A stretch of 16,487 nucleotides of DNA from Acidobacteriota bacterium (lineage in GTDB: Bacteria > Acidobacteriota > Vicinamibacteria > Vicinamibacterales > SCN-69-37), in the NCBI GenBank assembly GCA_021824055.1, contig JAKALV010000044.1, positions 1 through 16,487 on the forward strand, written 5' to 3'. This document shows, piece after piece, positions 1-6,800 of this stretch (positions are counted from its first letter, which is position 1; each line of letters begins with the position of its first letter). The notes under the pieces are model-generated. The model saw only the letters and a program-made list of their open reading frames with translations, made no database searches and was not told the origin of the DNA. The position numbers and the translations under genes are program-made.

Positions 1-69
1 TCCTGCACGTCCTGCGCGTCCTGCGCGTCCTGCGCGCCCTGCGCGTCCTGCGCACCCTGCGCGCCCTGC
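1..69. repeat. 9-bp tandem repeat, about 7.7 copies
   Basis: The unit is TCCTGCGCG, with T/C variation at the first position and single changes at 7-8 and 54. It runs without indels from the first base of the window, so the array probably continues upstream. It ends abruptly at 69 before TATACTC. Read as protein it would give low-complexity Ser-Cys-Ala or Ala-Gly-Arg strings, and no gene context supports coding. It shares its 9-bp period, but not its sequence, with the coding repeat at 3089-3169. Confidence 0.85.
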
Positions 70-205
70 TATACTCACCTTCCCTGCTTTGTGCGTGATG
101 GTTTCGGAGTGTCGTCTGGGCCGATGTCTTTCACAACAAAGTGAGCTGCGATCCCGCGTGGTGTGCATGCCTCCGTGGTGAGGAAGCCTGAAGCGCGGTT
201 TTTAT

Positions 206-234
206 AGCGGCTCCACCTGCTACGCAGGTCCGCT
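206..234. repeat. Bulged hairpin in the thiL leader
   Basis: ACCTGC-TAC-GCAGGT (215-229) is a perfect 6-bp stem with a 3-nt loop. It is extended by an outer AGCGG/CCGCT pairing (206-210 with 230-234), with a 4-nt bulge (CTCC) on the left arm. There is no T-tract, so it is unlikely to be a simple intrinsic terminator. It may be part of a dispersed intergenic repeat, which cannot be tested from one window. Confidence 0.5.
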
Positions 235-280
235 CGACCTCCCCACACGGCAAAGCGGGGTACTGTGCTTTCCACACCGG

Positions 281-302
281 ACTCACCCATTCACCCATTC
301 AC
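281..302. repeat. 8-bp tandem repeat abutting the thiL start codon
   Basis: ACTCACCC ATTCACCC ATTCAC gives almost three copies of an 8-bp unit ending at the base before the ATG at 303. It occupies the place where a Shine-Dalgarno site would lie, and no purine-rich SD is visible there. Confidence 0.7.
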
Positions 303-1271
303 ATGCTCATCTCCGATCTCGGCGAACGCGCACTGATCGAACGGATCCGCTCGCGGGTGCCGGACGCCCCTCCGTGGGTGCTCCTCGGCATGGGCGACGA
401 TGCGGCCGTGCTGGAACCGGCGCGAGGCGAGCTCGATGTCGTCACGACTGACTGTCAGGTGGAGGACATCCATTTCCGGCGCGCGTGGATGTCGATGCAC
501 GAGATCGGCCGGAAGGCCCTGGCCGTCAACGTCAGCGATCTGGCCGCGATGGGCGCCGAACCGCGCGCCGCGACGCTCAGCCTCGCCCTGCCCCGCGTGC
601 TGACCGTGGCCGACTTCGACCTCCTGATCGACGGATTCCTGTCGCTGGCGCGCGAGGTGCGGGTGCCGCTGGTTGGCGGCAACCTCGCCGAGTCGCCCGG
701 CCCGATCGTGATCGACGTCACGCTCATCGGCTCCGGACGGCGCCGGCGCCTCCTCACGCGCAGCGGCGGACGCGCGGGACACCTGCTCTACGTCACCGGA
801 ACGCTGGGCCGCGCCGCAGCCGAGGTGGAACGCGCCCTGCGTACACTGGAGGCCGGCACCCCGTCGCCGGGCGCGTTGGCGCCCTGTCTGCGCGGGCCCC
901 TGTCGCCCGCGTCGCGCCTCCGATGCGGGGTGCAGGTGGCGCGCAACCGCGCCGCGAGCGCCTGCATGGACATTTCCGACGGCCTGGCCGACGCCGTCAG
1001 CCAGCTGGCCGCCGCATCCGGCACCGGCGCACGTATACACTCGACACAGATGCCTGTGGATCCCGTGGCCACGCTCGAGCAGGCCCTCCGGGGCGGCGAG
1101 GATTACGAGCTGCTCTTCGCCGTTCCGCTGCGCAAGCGGCGGGGATTCGAGGCGATCGCCGGCCGTCACGCCGGCGTCACCTGTGTCGGCGAGCTGACGC
1201 CGGGTCGCAACGTGGTCCTCGACCGCGACGGTCAGCCCGAGCCGCTTGGCGGCGGCTTTACCCACTTCTAG
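303..1271 (+). CDS. thiL: Thiamine-monophosphate kinase
   Basis: This enzyme catalyses the last step of thiamine diphosphate synthesis, ATP-dependent phosphorylation of thiamine monophosphate in the cytoplasm. The 322-aa length is typical of the family. PurM-like ATP-binding hallmarks appear in order: GDDAA at residues 31-35, VEDIHF around 53-58, ALAVNVSDLAAMGAEP at 72-87, GGN at 125-127, MDISDGL at 222-228 and GGEDYELLF at 264-272. The ATG at 303 puts the N-terminal LISDLGERALIERI segment in its usual place. No Shine-Dalgarno site is visible because an 8-bp repeat fills that position. No other thiamine gene is in the window. The next gene starts 3 nt after the stop, so the two are probably cotranscribed. 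Assignment is secure; regulation is unknown, and I see no TPP riboswitch in the leader. Confidence 0.95.
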   Translation: MLISDLGERALIERIRSRVPDAPPWVLLGMGDDAAVLEPARGELDVVTTDCQVEDIHFRRAWMSMHEIGRKALAVNVSDLAAMGAEPRAATLSLALPRVLTVADFDLLIDGFLSLAREVRVPLVGGNLAESPGPIVIDVTLIGSGRRRRLLTRSGGRAGHLLYVTGTLGRAAAEVERALRTLEAGTPSPGALAPCLRGPLSPASRLRCGVQVARNRAASACMDISDGLADAVSQLAAASGTGARIHSTQMPVDPVATLEQALRGGEDYELLFAVPLRKRRGFEAIAGRHAGVTCVGELTPGRNVVLDRDGQPEPLGGGFTHF

Positions 1272-1274
1272 CTC

Positions 1275-1778
1275 ATGGTCTGGCAACTGACAAAGTCCGC
1301 CCTCGAGCGATGGACCGAGCGGCTGCTGCACATCCACGACACGCCGGAGCGAACGGCGGCGGCGTTCGCCATGGGCGTCTTCATCGGCTTCTCCCCGCTC
1401 CTGGGCCTGCATACGGCGATCGGCCTGGCCCTCGCATTTGCGCTGAACCTCAACCGGGTGGCGGTGCTGATCGGCATCTACATCCACCTGCCGTGGTTCA
1501 TGGGGCCCTACTACGCCGCCGGCACGGCCCTTGGAGCCTGGCTGACGGGCGCCCGGATGCCCCCGGATTTCCTTCCACGGCTCCAGGCGATCTGGGAACT
1601 GGACGGCTGGCGGGTGCGATTCGAGGCGCTTGGGAGCCTGCTGCGGCCGCTGTTGGCCGCGTATCTTATTGGATCTACGATACTTGCGTCGATCCTGTCG
1701 GGCGTGGCCTACTGGGCCAGCCTGGTCTTTATCCGGGCGCGGCGGCGGGCCCATCACCATCGTCCTGAGGTACCCTGA
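1275..1778 (+). CDS. DUF2062 family membrane protein
   Basis: A 167-aa protein with the DUF2062 signature near the N-terminus: a short basic helix, then DTPERTAAAFAMGVFIGFSP at about residues 22-41 leading into LLGLHT and a hydrophobic segment. Further hydrophobic stretches lie around residues 45-75 (including the IYIHLPWFMGPYY region) and 125-155. The C-terminus is Arg/His-rich and probably cytoplasmic. The biochemical role of DUF2062 is not established to my knowledge; members often sit beside cell-envelope or glycosyltransferase genes. The start is 3 nt after the thiL stop and lacks a clear SD, which suggests translational coupling. Family assignment is good; function is not assigned. Confidence 0.88.
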   Translation: MVWQLTKSALERWTERLLHIHDTPERTAAAFAMGVFIGFSPLLGLHTAIGLALAFALNLNRVAVLIGIYIHLPWFMGPYYAAGTALGAWLTGARMPPDFLPRLQAIWELDGWRVRFEALGSLLRPLLAAYLIGSTILASILSGVAYWASLVFIRARRRAHHHRPEVP

Positions 1779-1823
1779 ATAGGCGCCTTGAACCACCGGT
1801 TAGCCGGCCCGGGGCGCCCTCCA

Positions 1824-2303
1824 ATGTTCCTGTCACGATCGATTCGGCGGAAACTGGTCGCAACGGCTCTCGCGGTCGTCGGCTTCGTGTTGCTGTACGA
1901 CGCCACCGTGATCGACTCCCGAAAGAGCGCTGATCCGACCCTATCCGAGGTCAATGTGGCCCCGGTGCCGGGGGCGCGTCTGCAGTTCATGGCCACGGCC
2001 TACTGCAAGGGGCAGACGACCGCCTCCGGCGTCGGCGTCACCACCGGTATCGTGGCGGCCGACAAGCGCCTGCTGCCGGAGGGCTCGGTCATCGAGATCG
2101 ACGGCTTGCCCGGGCGAGCGGGCAGCCTGCCCGACAAGTACCGGGGGATCTACACGGTGATGGACACGGGTCCCGCTGTGATCGGCCGGCACGTGGATCT
2201 CTACCTTTGGAGCTGCACCGAGGCTCTGGTCTTCGGCCGAAGGGACGCGATGGTGACCGTGCTCCGCCTCGGCTGGCACCCCAAGAACAGCCGACCCGAG
2301 TAA
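1824..2303 (+). CDS. Membrane-anchored 3D-domain protein (double-psi barrel, MltA/YabE-like)
   Basis: A 159-aa protein with a basic N-terminus, one transmembrane or uncleaved signal segment (residues 10-25) and a C-terminal 3D domain (about 53-151). The family is named for three conserved aspartates, and all three are visible: D80 (VAADKRLLPEG), D114 (YTVMDTGP) and D125 (HVDLYLWS). The same fold carries the active site of MltA lytic transglycosylases and Rpf/YabE-type cell-wall proteins, so a periplasmic, peptidoglycan-linked role is likely but unproven. Residues 94-106 (GLPGRAGSLPDKY) form an extra loop before the GIYTVMD strand. I chose the ATG at 1824 because it places the basic residues directly before the hydrophobic helix. 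A TTG at 1788 in the same frame would add 12 residues. The stop codon is the first bases of the 2301-2349 inverted repeat. Confidence 0.82.
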   Translation: MFLSRSIRRKLVATALAVVGFVLLYDATVIDSRKSADPTLSEVNVAPVPGARLQFMATAYCKGQTTASGVGVTTGIVAADKRLLPEGSVIEIDGLPGRAGSLPDKYRGIYTVMDTGPAVIGRHVDLYLWSCTEALVFGRRDAMVTVLRLGWHPKNSRPE

Positions 2304-2349
2304 TTGAAATCGGGAATCAATTCATCGAATTGATTCCCGATTTCAATTA
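2301..2349. terminator. Perfect 23-bp inverted repeat between convergent genes
   Basis: The left arm (2301-2323) and right arm (2327-2349) are exact reverse complements around a 3-nt ATC loop. The structure contains the stop codon of the 3D gene (TAA, 2301-2303) and the stop of the ABC exporter gene on the other strand (TGA, 2345-2343). Symmetry and position fit a bidirectional transcription stop or mRNA end-protecting hairpin. There is no classic GC-rich stem plus U-tract on either side, so intrinsic termination is uncertain. Its AATTGAAAT and CGGGAATC words recur in the palindromes at 6801-6985. Confidence 0.75.
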
Positions 2350-4172
2350 ACCTGCACGCGTGACAGTTCGTAGAGCCTGAAGTACAGCCCCCGTAGCCCC
2401 AGCAGCTCCTGGTGGGTGCCGCTTTCCCGTAACTCGCCCTTGTGCAGCACCAGGATGCAGTCCATGTCTTGGATCGTCGACAGCCGATGCGCGATGGCCA
2501 CGACCGTCCGGTTCTGCATCACCACCCTCAGCGCGTCCTCGATCAGCGCCTCGGTGGCGGTGTCCACGCTCGACGTCGCTTCGTCCAGCACCAGCACCCG
2601 GGGTTGAAACGCCAGTGCCCGGGCAAACGACAACAACTGCTTCTGCCCAACCGACAGGGTCGCGCCGCGCTCCGCCACTTCGGTCTGATACCCCTGCGGC
2701 AACCGGGCGATGAACTCGTCGGCGTGCACCGCCCGCGCCGCAGCGGCGACGGCCTCGTCGCCGATATCATCGCGCCCGAGCCGGATGTTCCCGGCGATCG
2801 TGCCGGCAAACAGGTGCACATCCTGCAGCACCAGCCCGAAGATGCCGCGCAACACGGCGAGGTCCATCTGCCTGATGTCCACGCCATCGACCAGAATCCG
2901 GCCGCGCTGCACGTCGTAGAACCGGAGCACCAGGCTGATGATGGTCGTCTTGCCCGACCCGGTGGCGCCGACGATCCCGATCCGCTGGCCGGGCGCCACG
3001 ACGAACGACACATCCTTCAATACCCATTGGGGCTCGGCATCGCCGTCGACATAGGCAAACCAGACGTGGTCAAACTCAATAACAGGGCGGTTCGTGGGGT
3101 TCGGGAGGTTCGGGGGGTTCGGGGGGTTCGGAGGGTTCGGGAGGTTCGGGAGGCTCGGGAGGTTCGGAGACGCAATGGCCACCGGCGTGTCGAGCACGGT
3201 GAAGATGCGCTCGGACGCCGCCATGGCGGCCTGCAGGATGTTGAACTTCTCCGAGAGGTCGCTGATCGGCTGGAAGAAACGCCGTGAGTACTGGAGGAAC
3301 GCCACCAGGACGCCGAGCGTGACGATGCCCTGCCCTTCCCACCCGCCACCGACGAAGATGATCAACGCGGCCGACAACGCCGCCATCGTTTCGATCATCG
3401 GATAGAAGAGCGCGTAATAGACGATCGACCGGATGTTGGCGTCGCGATGGTCGCGATTGATCCGGTCGAACCGCTCGAGCGTGCGCCGCTCCTGGCCGAA
3501 CAGCTGCACGGTCGACATCCCCGTGAGGTGCTCCTGGAGAAACGCATTGATCTTGGCGACCAGACCGCGCACCTGCCGGTACGACTCGCGCACGTTCCGG
3601 CGGAACCACTGGGTGGCGGCCAGGATACCCGGCAGGACCACGAACGCCACCAGCGCCAACCGCCAGTTCATCCACAGCATCGCCGTGATGATGCCGGCGA
3701 GCGCGAGGATGTCGCCGAACACCGTGATGACGCCCGAGGCAAACAGATCGTTGAGCGCGTCGACGTCCGTCGTCACGCGCGTCATCATCCGACCGACGGG
3801 GTTTCTGTCGAAGAACGCCAGGTCCAGCTTCTGCAGATGCCCGTACACCTGCAGCCGAATCGCCCGCATGATGTACTGCCCGATCGTCTGCATGACCACC
3901 GTCTGCAGATACTCGAACAGGAAGTTCAGGACCAGAAGCGCCAGAAAGACGGTCGCAATCCACTGCAGGCCGGCCACGTCCTTCCGCGCGATGTAGGTGT
4001 CGATCGCGCGCTGAGTCAGCAGCGGCTGCGCGAGCTCGACCAGCGCCCCGCCGACGATCGCGACAAACGCCACGGCCGCCGCCGGCACGTGCGGCCGCAA
4101 GTACACCAACAATCGCCGCATCAGCCGCGCGTCGTACGCTTTTCCGATGACGTCGTCCTGGGCGGCACTCAC
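2343..4172 (-). CDS. ABC exporter half-transporter (MdlB/MsbA-like), consensus Walker B
   Basis: A 609-aa fused permease/ATPase. A six-helix exporter domain (about residues 18-325) is followed by a nucleotide-binding domain (about 363-600). Visible motifs are Walker A GATGSGKT (402-409), Q-loop LQD (about 448-450), a signature reading LSVGQ (506-510) rather than LSGGQ, Walker B VLVLDEATSSVD with the catalytic Glu, and the H-loop AHRLST near 561. Between the domains, residues about 335-362 are a Pro/Asn/Leu linker translated from a 9-bp tandem repeat. The GTG start overlaps the TGA of the upstream exporter gene by 4 nt, implying coupling and a heterodimer. The deviant signature would face the partner's degenerate Walker B site. 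The substrate (drug, lipid or peptide) cannot be inferred. Confidence 0.92.
   Translation of the reverse strand: MSAAQDDVIGKAYDARLMRRLLVYLRPHVPAAAVAFVAIVGGALVELAQPLLTQRAIDTYIARKDVAGLQWIATVFLALLVLNFLFEYLQTVVMQTIGQYIMRAIRLQVYGHLQKLDLAFFDRNPVGRMMTRVTTDVDALNDLFASGVITVFGDILALAGIITAMLWMNWRLALVAFVVLPGILAATQWFRRNVRESYRQVRGLVAKINAFLQEHLTGMSTVQLFGQERRTLERFDRINRDHRDANIRSIVYYALFYPMIETMAALSAALIIFVGGGWEGQGIVTLGVLVAFLQYSRRFFQPISDLSEKFNILQAAMAASERIFTVLDTPVAIASPNLPSLPNLPNPPNPPNPPNLPNPTNRPVIEFDHVWFAYVDGDAEPQWVLKDVSFVVAPGQRIGIVGATGSGKTTIISLVLRFYDVQRGRILVDGVDIRQMDLAVLRGIFGLVLQDVHLFAGTIAGNIRLGRDDIGDEAVAAAARAVHADEFIARLPQGYQTEVAERGATLSVGQKQLLSFARALAFQPRVLVLDEATSSVDTATEALIEDALRVVMQNRTVVAIAHRLSTIQDMDCILVLHKGELRESGTHQELLGLRGLYFRLYELSRVQVN
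3089..3169. repeat. 9-bp tandem repeat inside a coding linker, 9 units
   Basis: Nine consecutive units of GGTTCGGGA with variation at bases 3 and 7-9 and no indels. On the minus strand this reads in frame as repeating Pro-Asn-Pro/Pro-Asn-Leu triplets within the linker between the membrane and ATPase domains of the exporter at 2343-4172. The 9-bp period preserves the frame whatever the copy number. Confidence 0.93.
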
Positions 4173-5944
4173 GAGGCGGCCAGCTCGTCTTCCAGGCGCT
4201 GCTGCTGATCCATGCGCGCGTAGAGACCGGCGTGCCGCACGAGCTCCTCATGCGTGCCCCGCTCGACGATGCGGCCCTTGTCGATCACCACGATGAGGTC
4301 CGCATCGCGCACGGTGGAAATGCGGTGCGCGACGATCAGGCACGTGCGGCCCCGGCGCACTGCCCGCAACCGCCTGAGGATGGTCTCTTCGGTCTGCGTA
4401 TCGACGGCCGACAGGGCATCGTCGAGGACCAGGATGCGCGGGTCGGCAGCCACGGCGCGCGCGATCGCGGTCCGCTGCTTCTGACCGCCCGACAATGTGA
4501 TGCCCCGCTCGCCGACCACCGTGTTGTAGCCGTCGGGAAAATCCGGGAGATCCGCGTCGAGCCCGGCGGCATGCGCGGCCGCATCCACGCGTGCCTGATC
4601 GCGCGCCGGGTCGAAACCAAAGAGGATGTTGCCGGCCAGCGTGTCGGAGAAGAGGAACGGCTCCTGCGGCACCATCCCGATGGCGCCGCGCAGGCGCGCC
4701 AGCGGAATCTCGCGCACGTCTTCGCCGTCCACGAACAACGTGCCGGGATCCGGATCGTGCAGCCGCGGCAGCAGTTGCACGAGCGTTGATTTGCCCGATC
4801 CGGTCGGACCGATGACGGCCACCGTCTGGCCCGCGGCGATCTTCAGCGAGATCCCGGTCAGCGCAACGTCGGCGTCCCCGTTCACCTCGCCGGCGCGCGC
4901 CGGATATCGAAACGTCAGGCCCCGGAACTCGATCGCGCCCTTCACGCCGTCGGCCAGCGCGTCCGGCCGGGCGGCGTCGTCATTGATCGACGGCGCCGTG
5001 TCCAGGATTTCGAGCATGCGTCCCCACGACGCCAGGCCCCGCTGCGCGATGTTGATCACCCAGCCGAACGCGATCATCGGCCACGACAGCATTACCAGGT
5101 AGCGCAGAAAGGCGACGAAGGAGCCGAGCGTCAAGCGGCCGGCGATCACGTCGCGCCCGCCCAGCCACAGAACGATCAGCGAGCTGACGCCAAAGCAGAA
5201 CGTGAGGCTGGGATAAAAGGCCGCCTGCAACCGGATCAGGCCGCGGTTGCGGGCGACATACTCATCATTCGACCGCCGAAACCGGCCGATCTCCGTCTGC
5301 TCCTGACGGTAGGCGCGCACCACGCGCACCCCCGAGAGGGATTCCTGCACGACGGCGCTCATGTCCGAGAGCTGGGCCTGAATACGCTCGAAGCGATCGT
5401 GGATCGCCCGGCCAAAGTAGCGCGTGGCCACGGTGACGACCGGCATCGGCACCAGCGCAATCCAGGTCAGCCGCGCGTCGATGGAGAACATAAGTGCAAC
5501 GGCGAGGACAAAACCGAGGGCCGTGCTGGCGAAATACATCACGGCCGGGCCGAGCATCATGCGGACGGCGCCCAGATCGTTTGTGGCACGAGACATGAGA
5601 TCGCCCGTGCGGGTCGCCTGGAAGTACGCGAGGGGCAGGCGTTCGAGATGGGCAAAAAAATCGTTCCGGAGGGCATATTCGAGTGTTCGGGAGGCGCCGA
5701 TAAGCTGTTTGCGCATCAAGTATCGAAATCCGCCGTCCACGATGGCCAGACCGAGCATCAACAGCGCATAGCCGGCCAGCCGATTCCGGCTGACACCGGC
5801 GGTCAGGTCATCGATGGCGTACTTGAGGACCCACGGGGAGGCCAGCGACACGGCGGTCGCGATGAAAATACAGGCCAACCCGATGACAAATGCCCGACGG
5901 GCCTCGCGCACATAGGGCAGCAACCGAACAAGCGCGCGACGCAT
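4169..5944 (-). CDS. ABC exporter half-transporter (MdlA-like), degenerate Walker B
   Basis: A 591-aa fused permease/ATPase forming the first gene of the exporter pair. The membrane domain spans about residues 15-310 and the nucleotide-binding domain 336-585. Motifs are Walker A GPTGSGKST (379-387), Q-loop PQEPFLF (about 426-432), a canonical LSGGQKQ signature (484-490), Walker B ILVLDDALSAVD (504-515) and H540 in AHRIST. The residue after the Walker B Asp is Asp509 instead of the catalytic Glu, the hallmark of the MdlA/TM287-type partner in heterodimeric exporters. The ATG at 5944 is preferred over an upstream in-frame ATG at 6088 because that extension would read into the divergent barrel gene and precede the usual family N-terminus. 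A TATACT hexamer ends exactly 6 nt before this ATG and no SD is seen, so the mRNA may be leaderless. Confidence 0.92.
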   Translation of the reverse strand: MRRALVRLLPYVREARRAFVIGLACIFIATAVSLASPWVLKYAIDDLTAGVSRNRLAGYALLMLGLAIVDGGFRYLMRKQLIGASRTLEYALRNDFFAHLERLPLAYFQATRTGDLMSRATNDLGAVRMMLGPAVMYFASTALGFVLAVALMFSIDARLTWIALVPMPVVTVATRYFGRAIHDRFERIQAQLSDMSAVVQESLSGVRVVRAYRQEQTEIGRFRRSNDEYVARNRGLIRLQAAFYPSLTFCFGVSSLIVLWLGGRDVIAGRLTLGSFVAFLRYLVMLSWPMIAFGWVINIAQRGLASWGRMLEILDTAPSINDDAARPDALADGVKGAIEFRGLTFRYPARAGEVNGDADVALTGISLKIAAGQTVAVIGPTGSGKSTLVQLLPRLHDPDPGTLFVDGEDVREIPLARLRGAIGMVPQEPFLFSDTLAGNILFGFDPARDQARVDAAAHAAGLDADLPDFPDGYNTVVGERGITLSGGQKQRTAIARAVAADPRILVLDDALSAVDTQTEETILRRLRAVRRGRTCLIVAHRISTVRDADLIVVIDKGRIVERGTHEELVRHAGLYARMDQQQRLEDELAAS

Positions 5945-5950
5945 CTGAAA

Positions 5951-5956
5951 AGTATA
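5951..5956 (-). promoter_or_regulatory. -10-like TATACT, 6 nt before ATG (possible leaderless promoter)
   Basis: The hexamer reads TATACT on the minus strand and is followed by six bases (TTTCAG) and the ATG of the exporter gene. Initiation about 7 nt downstream of a -10 would put the first transcribed base at the A of the ATG. No convincing -35 was found. The opposite strand reads TATAGA at 5953-5958, so a divergent -10 for the barrel gene could overlap. Confidence 0.45.
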
Positions 5957-5961
5957 GAGGA
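5956..5961 (+). promoter_or_regulatory. Shine-Dalgarno AGAGGA for the barrel gene
   Basis: AGAGGA sits 7 nt before the ATG at 5969 and 16 nt before the in-frame ATG at 5978. This decides in favour of 5969 as the start. Confidence 0.6.
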
Positions 5962-5968
5962 CACAGGG

Positions 5969-6781
5969 ATGACACGGATGGGACGACTCACTATCGGAAT
6001 GGCGATCATGCTGGCCGCAGCCACGCCGGCCGCCGCGCAGTACACCGCGCCCAAGCTCAACCCCGGCGCGGTCGGCGAGACGTATCACATCGAGGTGGGC
6101 ATCGGGATGTGGAACCCCGACCTGCTGGGCGTGATCGCCAGCGAGCAGTTCGGCATCGCCGGCTCGAAGGTCGACTTCGTGACGGACCTGAAGTTCCAGA
6201 AGACCCGGTTTCCGGACTTCCGGTTCGTGCTGCGGCCCAGCAAGCGCAACAAGCTCTACGCCCAGTACACGCCGGTGTCGTATTCATCGGATGCGACGCT
6301 CACGCGCGAAATCGTCTTCAACGGCCAGGCCTTCTCGGCGAACCTGCCCATTCAGACGACGTTCGACTGGAAGGTGTGGCGCCTCGGCTACGAACTGGAC
6401 CTGGTCTCACTCCCGCGCGGGTTCGTCGGGATCACGTTTGAAGGGCGCCTCACGAACTTCGGCGCCAGCATCAAGTCGCCGGGCACCTCGGAATTCACCC
6501 GCGCCAAAGGTCCGCTGCCGGCCATCGGCGGCATCGCGCGCGGTTACATCCTGCCGCATCTGGCGATCACGGCCGAGGTCAGCGGCTTCAAAGTGCCGAA
6601 CGTCAGCCCGGACTACGCCGGCAACTACATCGACTGGGACATCTACGGCACGTACAACATCAACAACTATCTCGGCGTGCAGGGCGGCTGGCGCAAGATG
6701 ACGACGACGGTGACGATCAAGAAGGACTTTGGGGACATGGAGTTCAAAGGCCTCTGGTTCGGGGGCGTTGTACGGTACTAA
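5969..6781 (+). CDS. Predicted outer-membrane beta-barrel protein of unknown function
   Basis: A 270-aa protein with a signal peptide (residues 1 to about 24, ending ATPAAAQ). The mature part has alternating polar/hydrophobic strands rich in Tyr, Phe and Trp and ends in a barrel-like strand, FKGLWFGGVVRY. Examples of likely strands are TYHIEVGIGMW, FRFVLRPSKRNKLYAQYTPV, WKVWRLGYELDLVSL and GVQGGWRKMTTTV. The size suits an 8- to 12-stranded barrel. No enzyme motif is visible and I do not recognise a named family; a related barrel is often annotated simply as hypothetical. The frame is open far upstream, but that part is antisense to the exporter gene. The gene is divergent from the exporter pair with a 24-bp gap, so shared control is possible though functional linkage is only inference. 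Confidence 0.78.
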   Translation: MTRMGRLTIGMAIMLAAATPAAAQYTAPKLNPGAVGETYHIEVGIGMWNPDLLGVIASEQFGIAGSKVDFVTDLKFQKTRFPDFRFVLRPSKRNKLYAQYTPVSYSSDATLTREIVFNGQAFSANLPIQTTFDWKVWRLGYELDLVSLPRGFVGITFEGRLTNFGASIKSPGTSEFTRAKGPLPAIGGIARGYILPHLAITAEVSGFKVPNVSPDYAGNYIDWDIYGTYNINNYLGVQGGWRKMTTTVTIKKDFGDMEFKGLWFGGVVRY

Positions 6782-6800
6782 CGACACTACTCCATCGATA

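Larger units (their letters stand above)
70..302. other. Non-coding leader upstream of thiL
   Basis: There is no convincing gene here. The only longer open frame (75-290, minus) is rich in Arg and Ser, has no recognisable domain and runs across a hairpin, so I treat it as spurious. A TATACT hexamer lies at 70-75 (+), but it is over 220 nt from thiL and I see no good -35 partner. The rest holds a bulged hairpin (206-234) and a short 8-bp repeat touching the thiL ATG. The thiL promoter could not be placed with confidence. Confidence 0.55.

Noticed and set aside
1..69. Repeat array as a CRISPR
   Set aside because: Units are 9 bp and contiguous, with no spacers.
75..290. 71-aa minus-strand open frame in the thiL leader
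   Set aside because: Low-complexity Arg/Ser composition, no domain, no SD, and it crosses a hairpin. More likely intergenic DNA.
1..302. TPP riboswitch upstream of thiL
   Set aside because: I did not find the conserved CTGAGA and ACCTGA-type elements in the leader.
291..1796. 501-aa minus-strand open frame opposite thiL and the DUF2062 gene
   Set aside because: Arg/Gly/Ala/Gln-rich shadow of GC-rich coding DNA. The opposite strand carries clear ThiL and DUF2062 motifs.
5399..5968. Upstream extension of the barrel-protein frame
   Set aside because: Antisense to the exporter membrane domain and would bury the signal peptide seen directly after the ATG at 5969.
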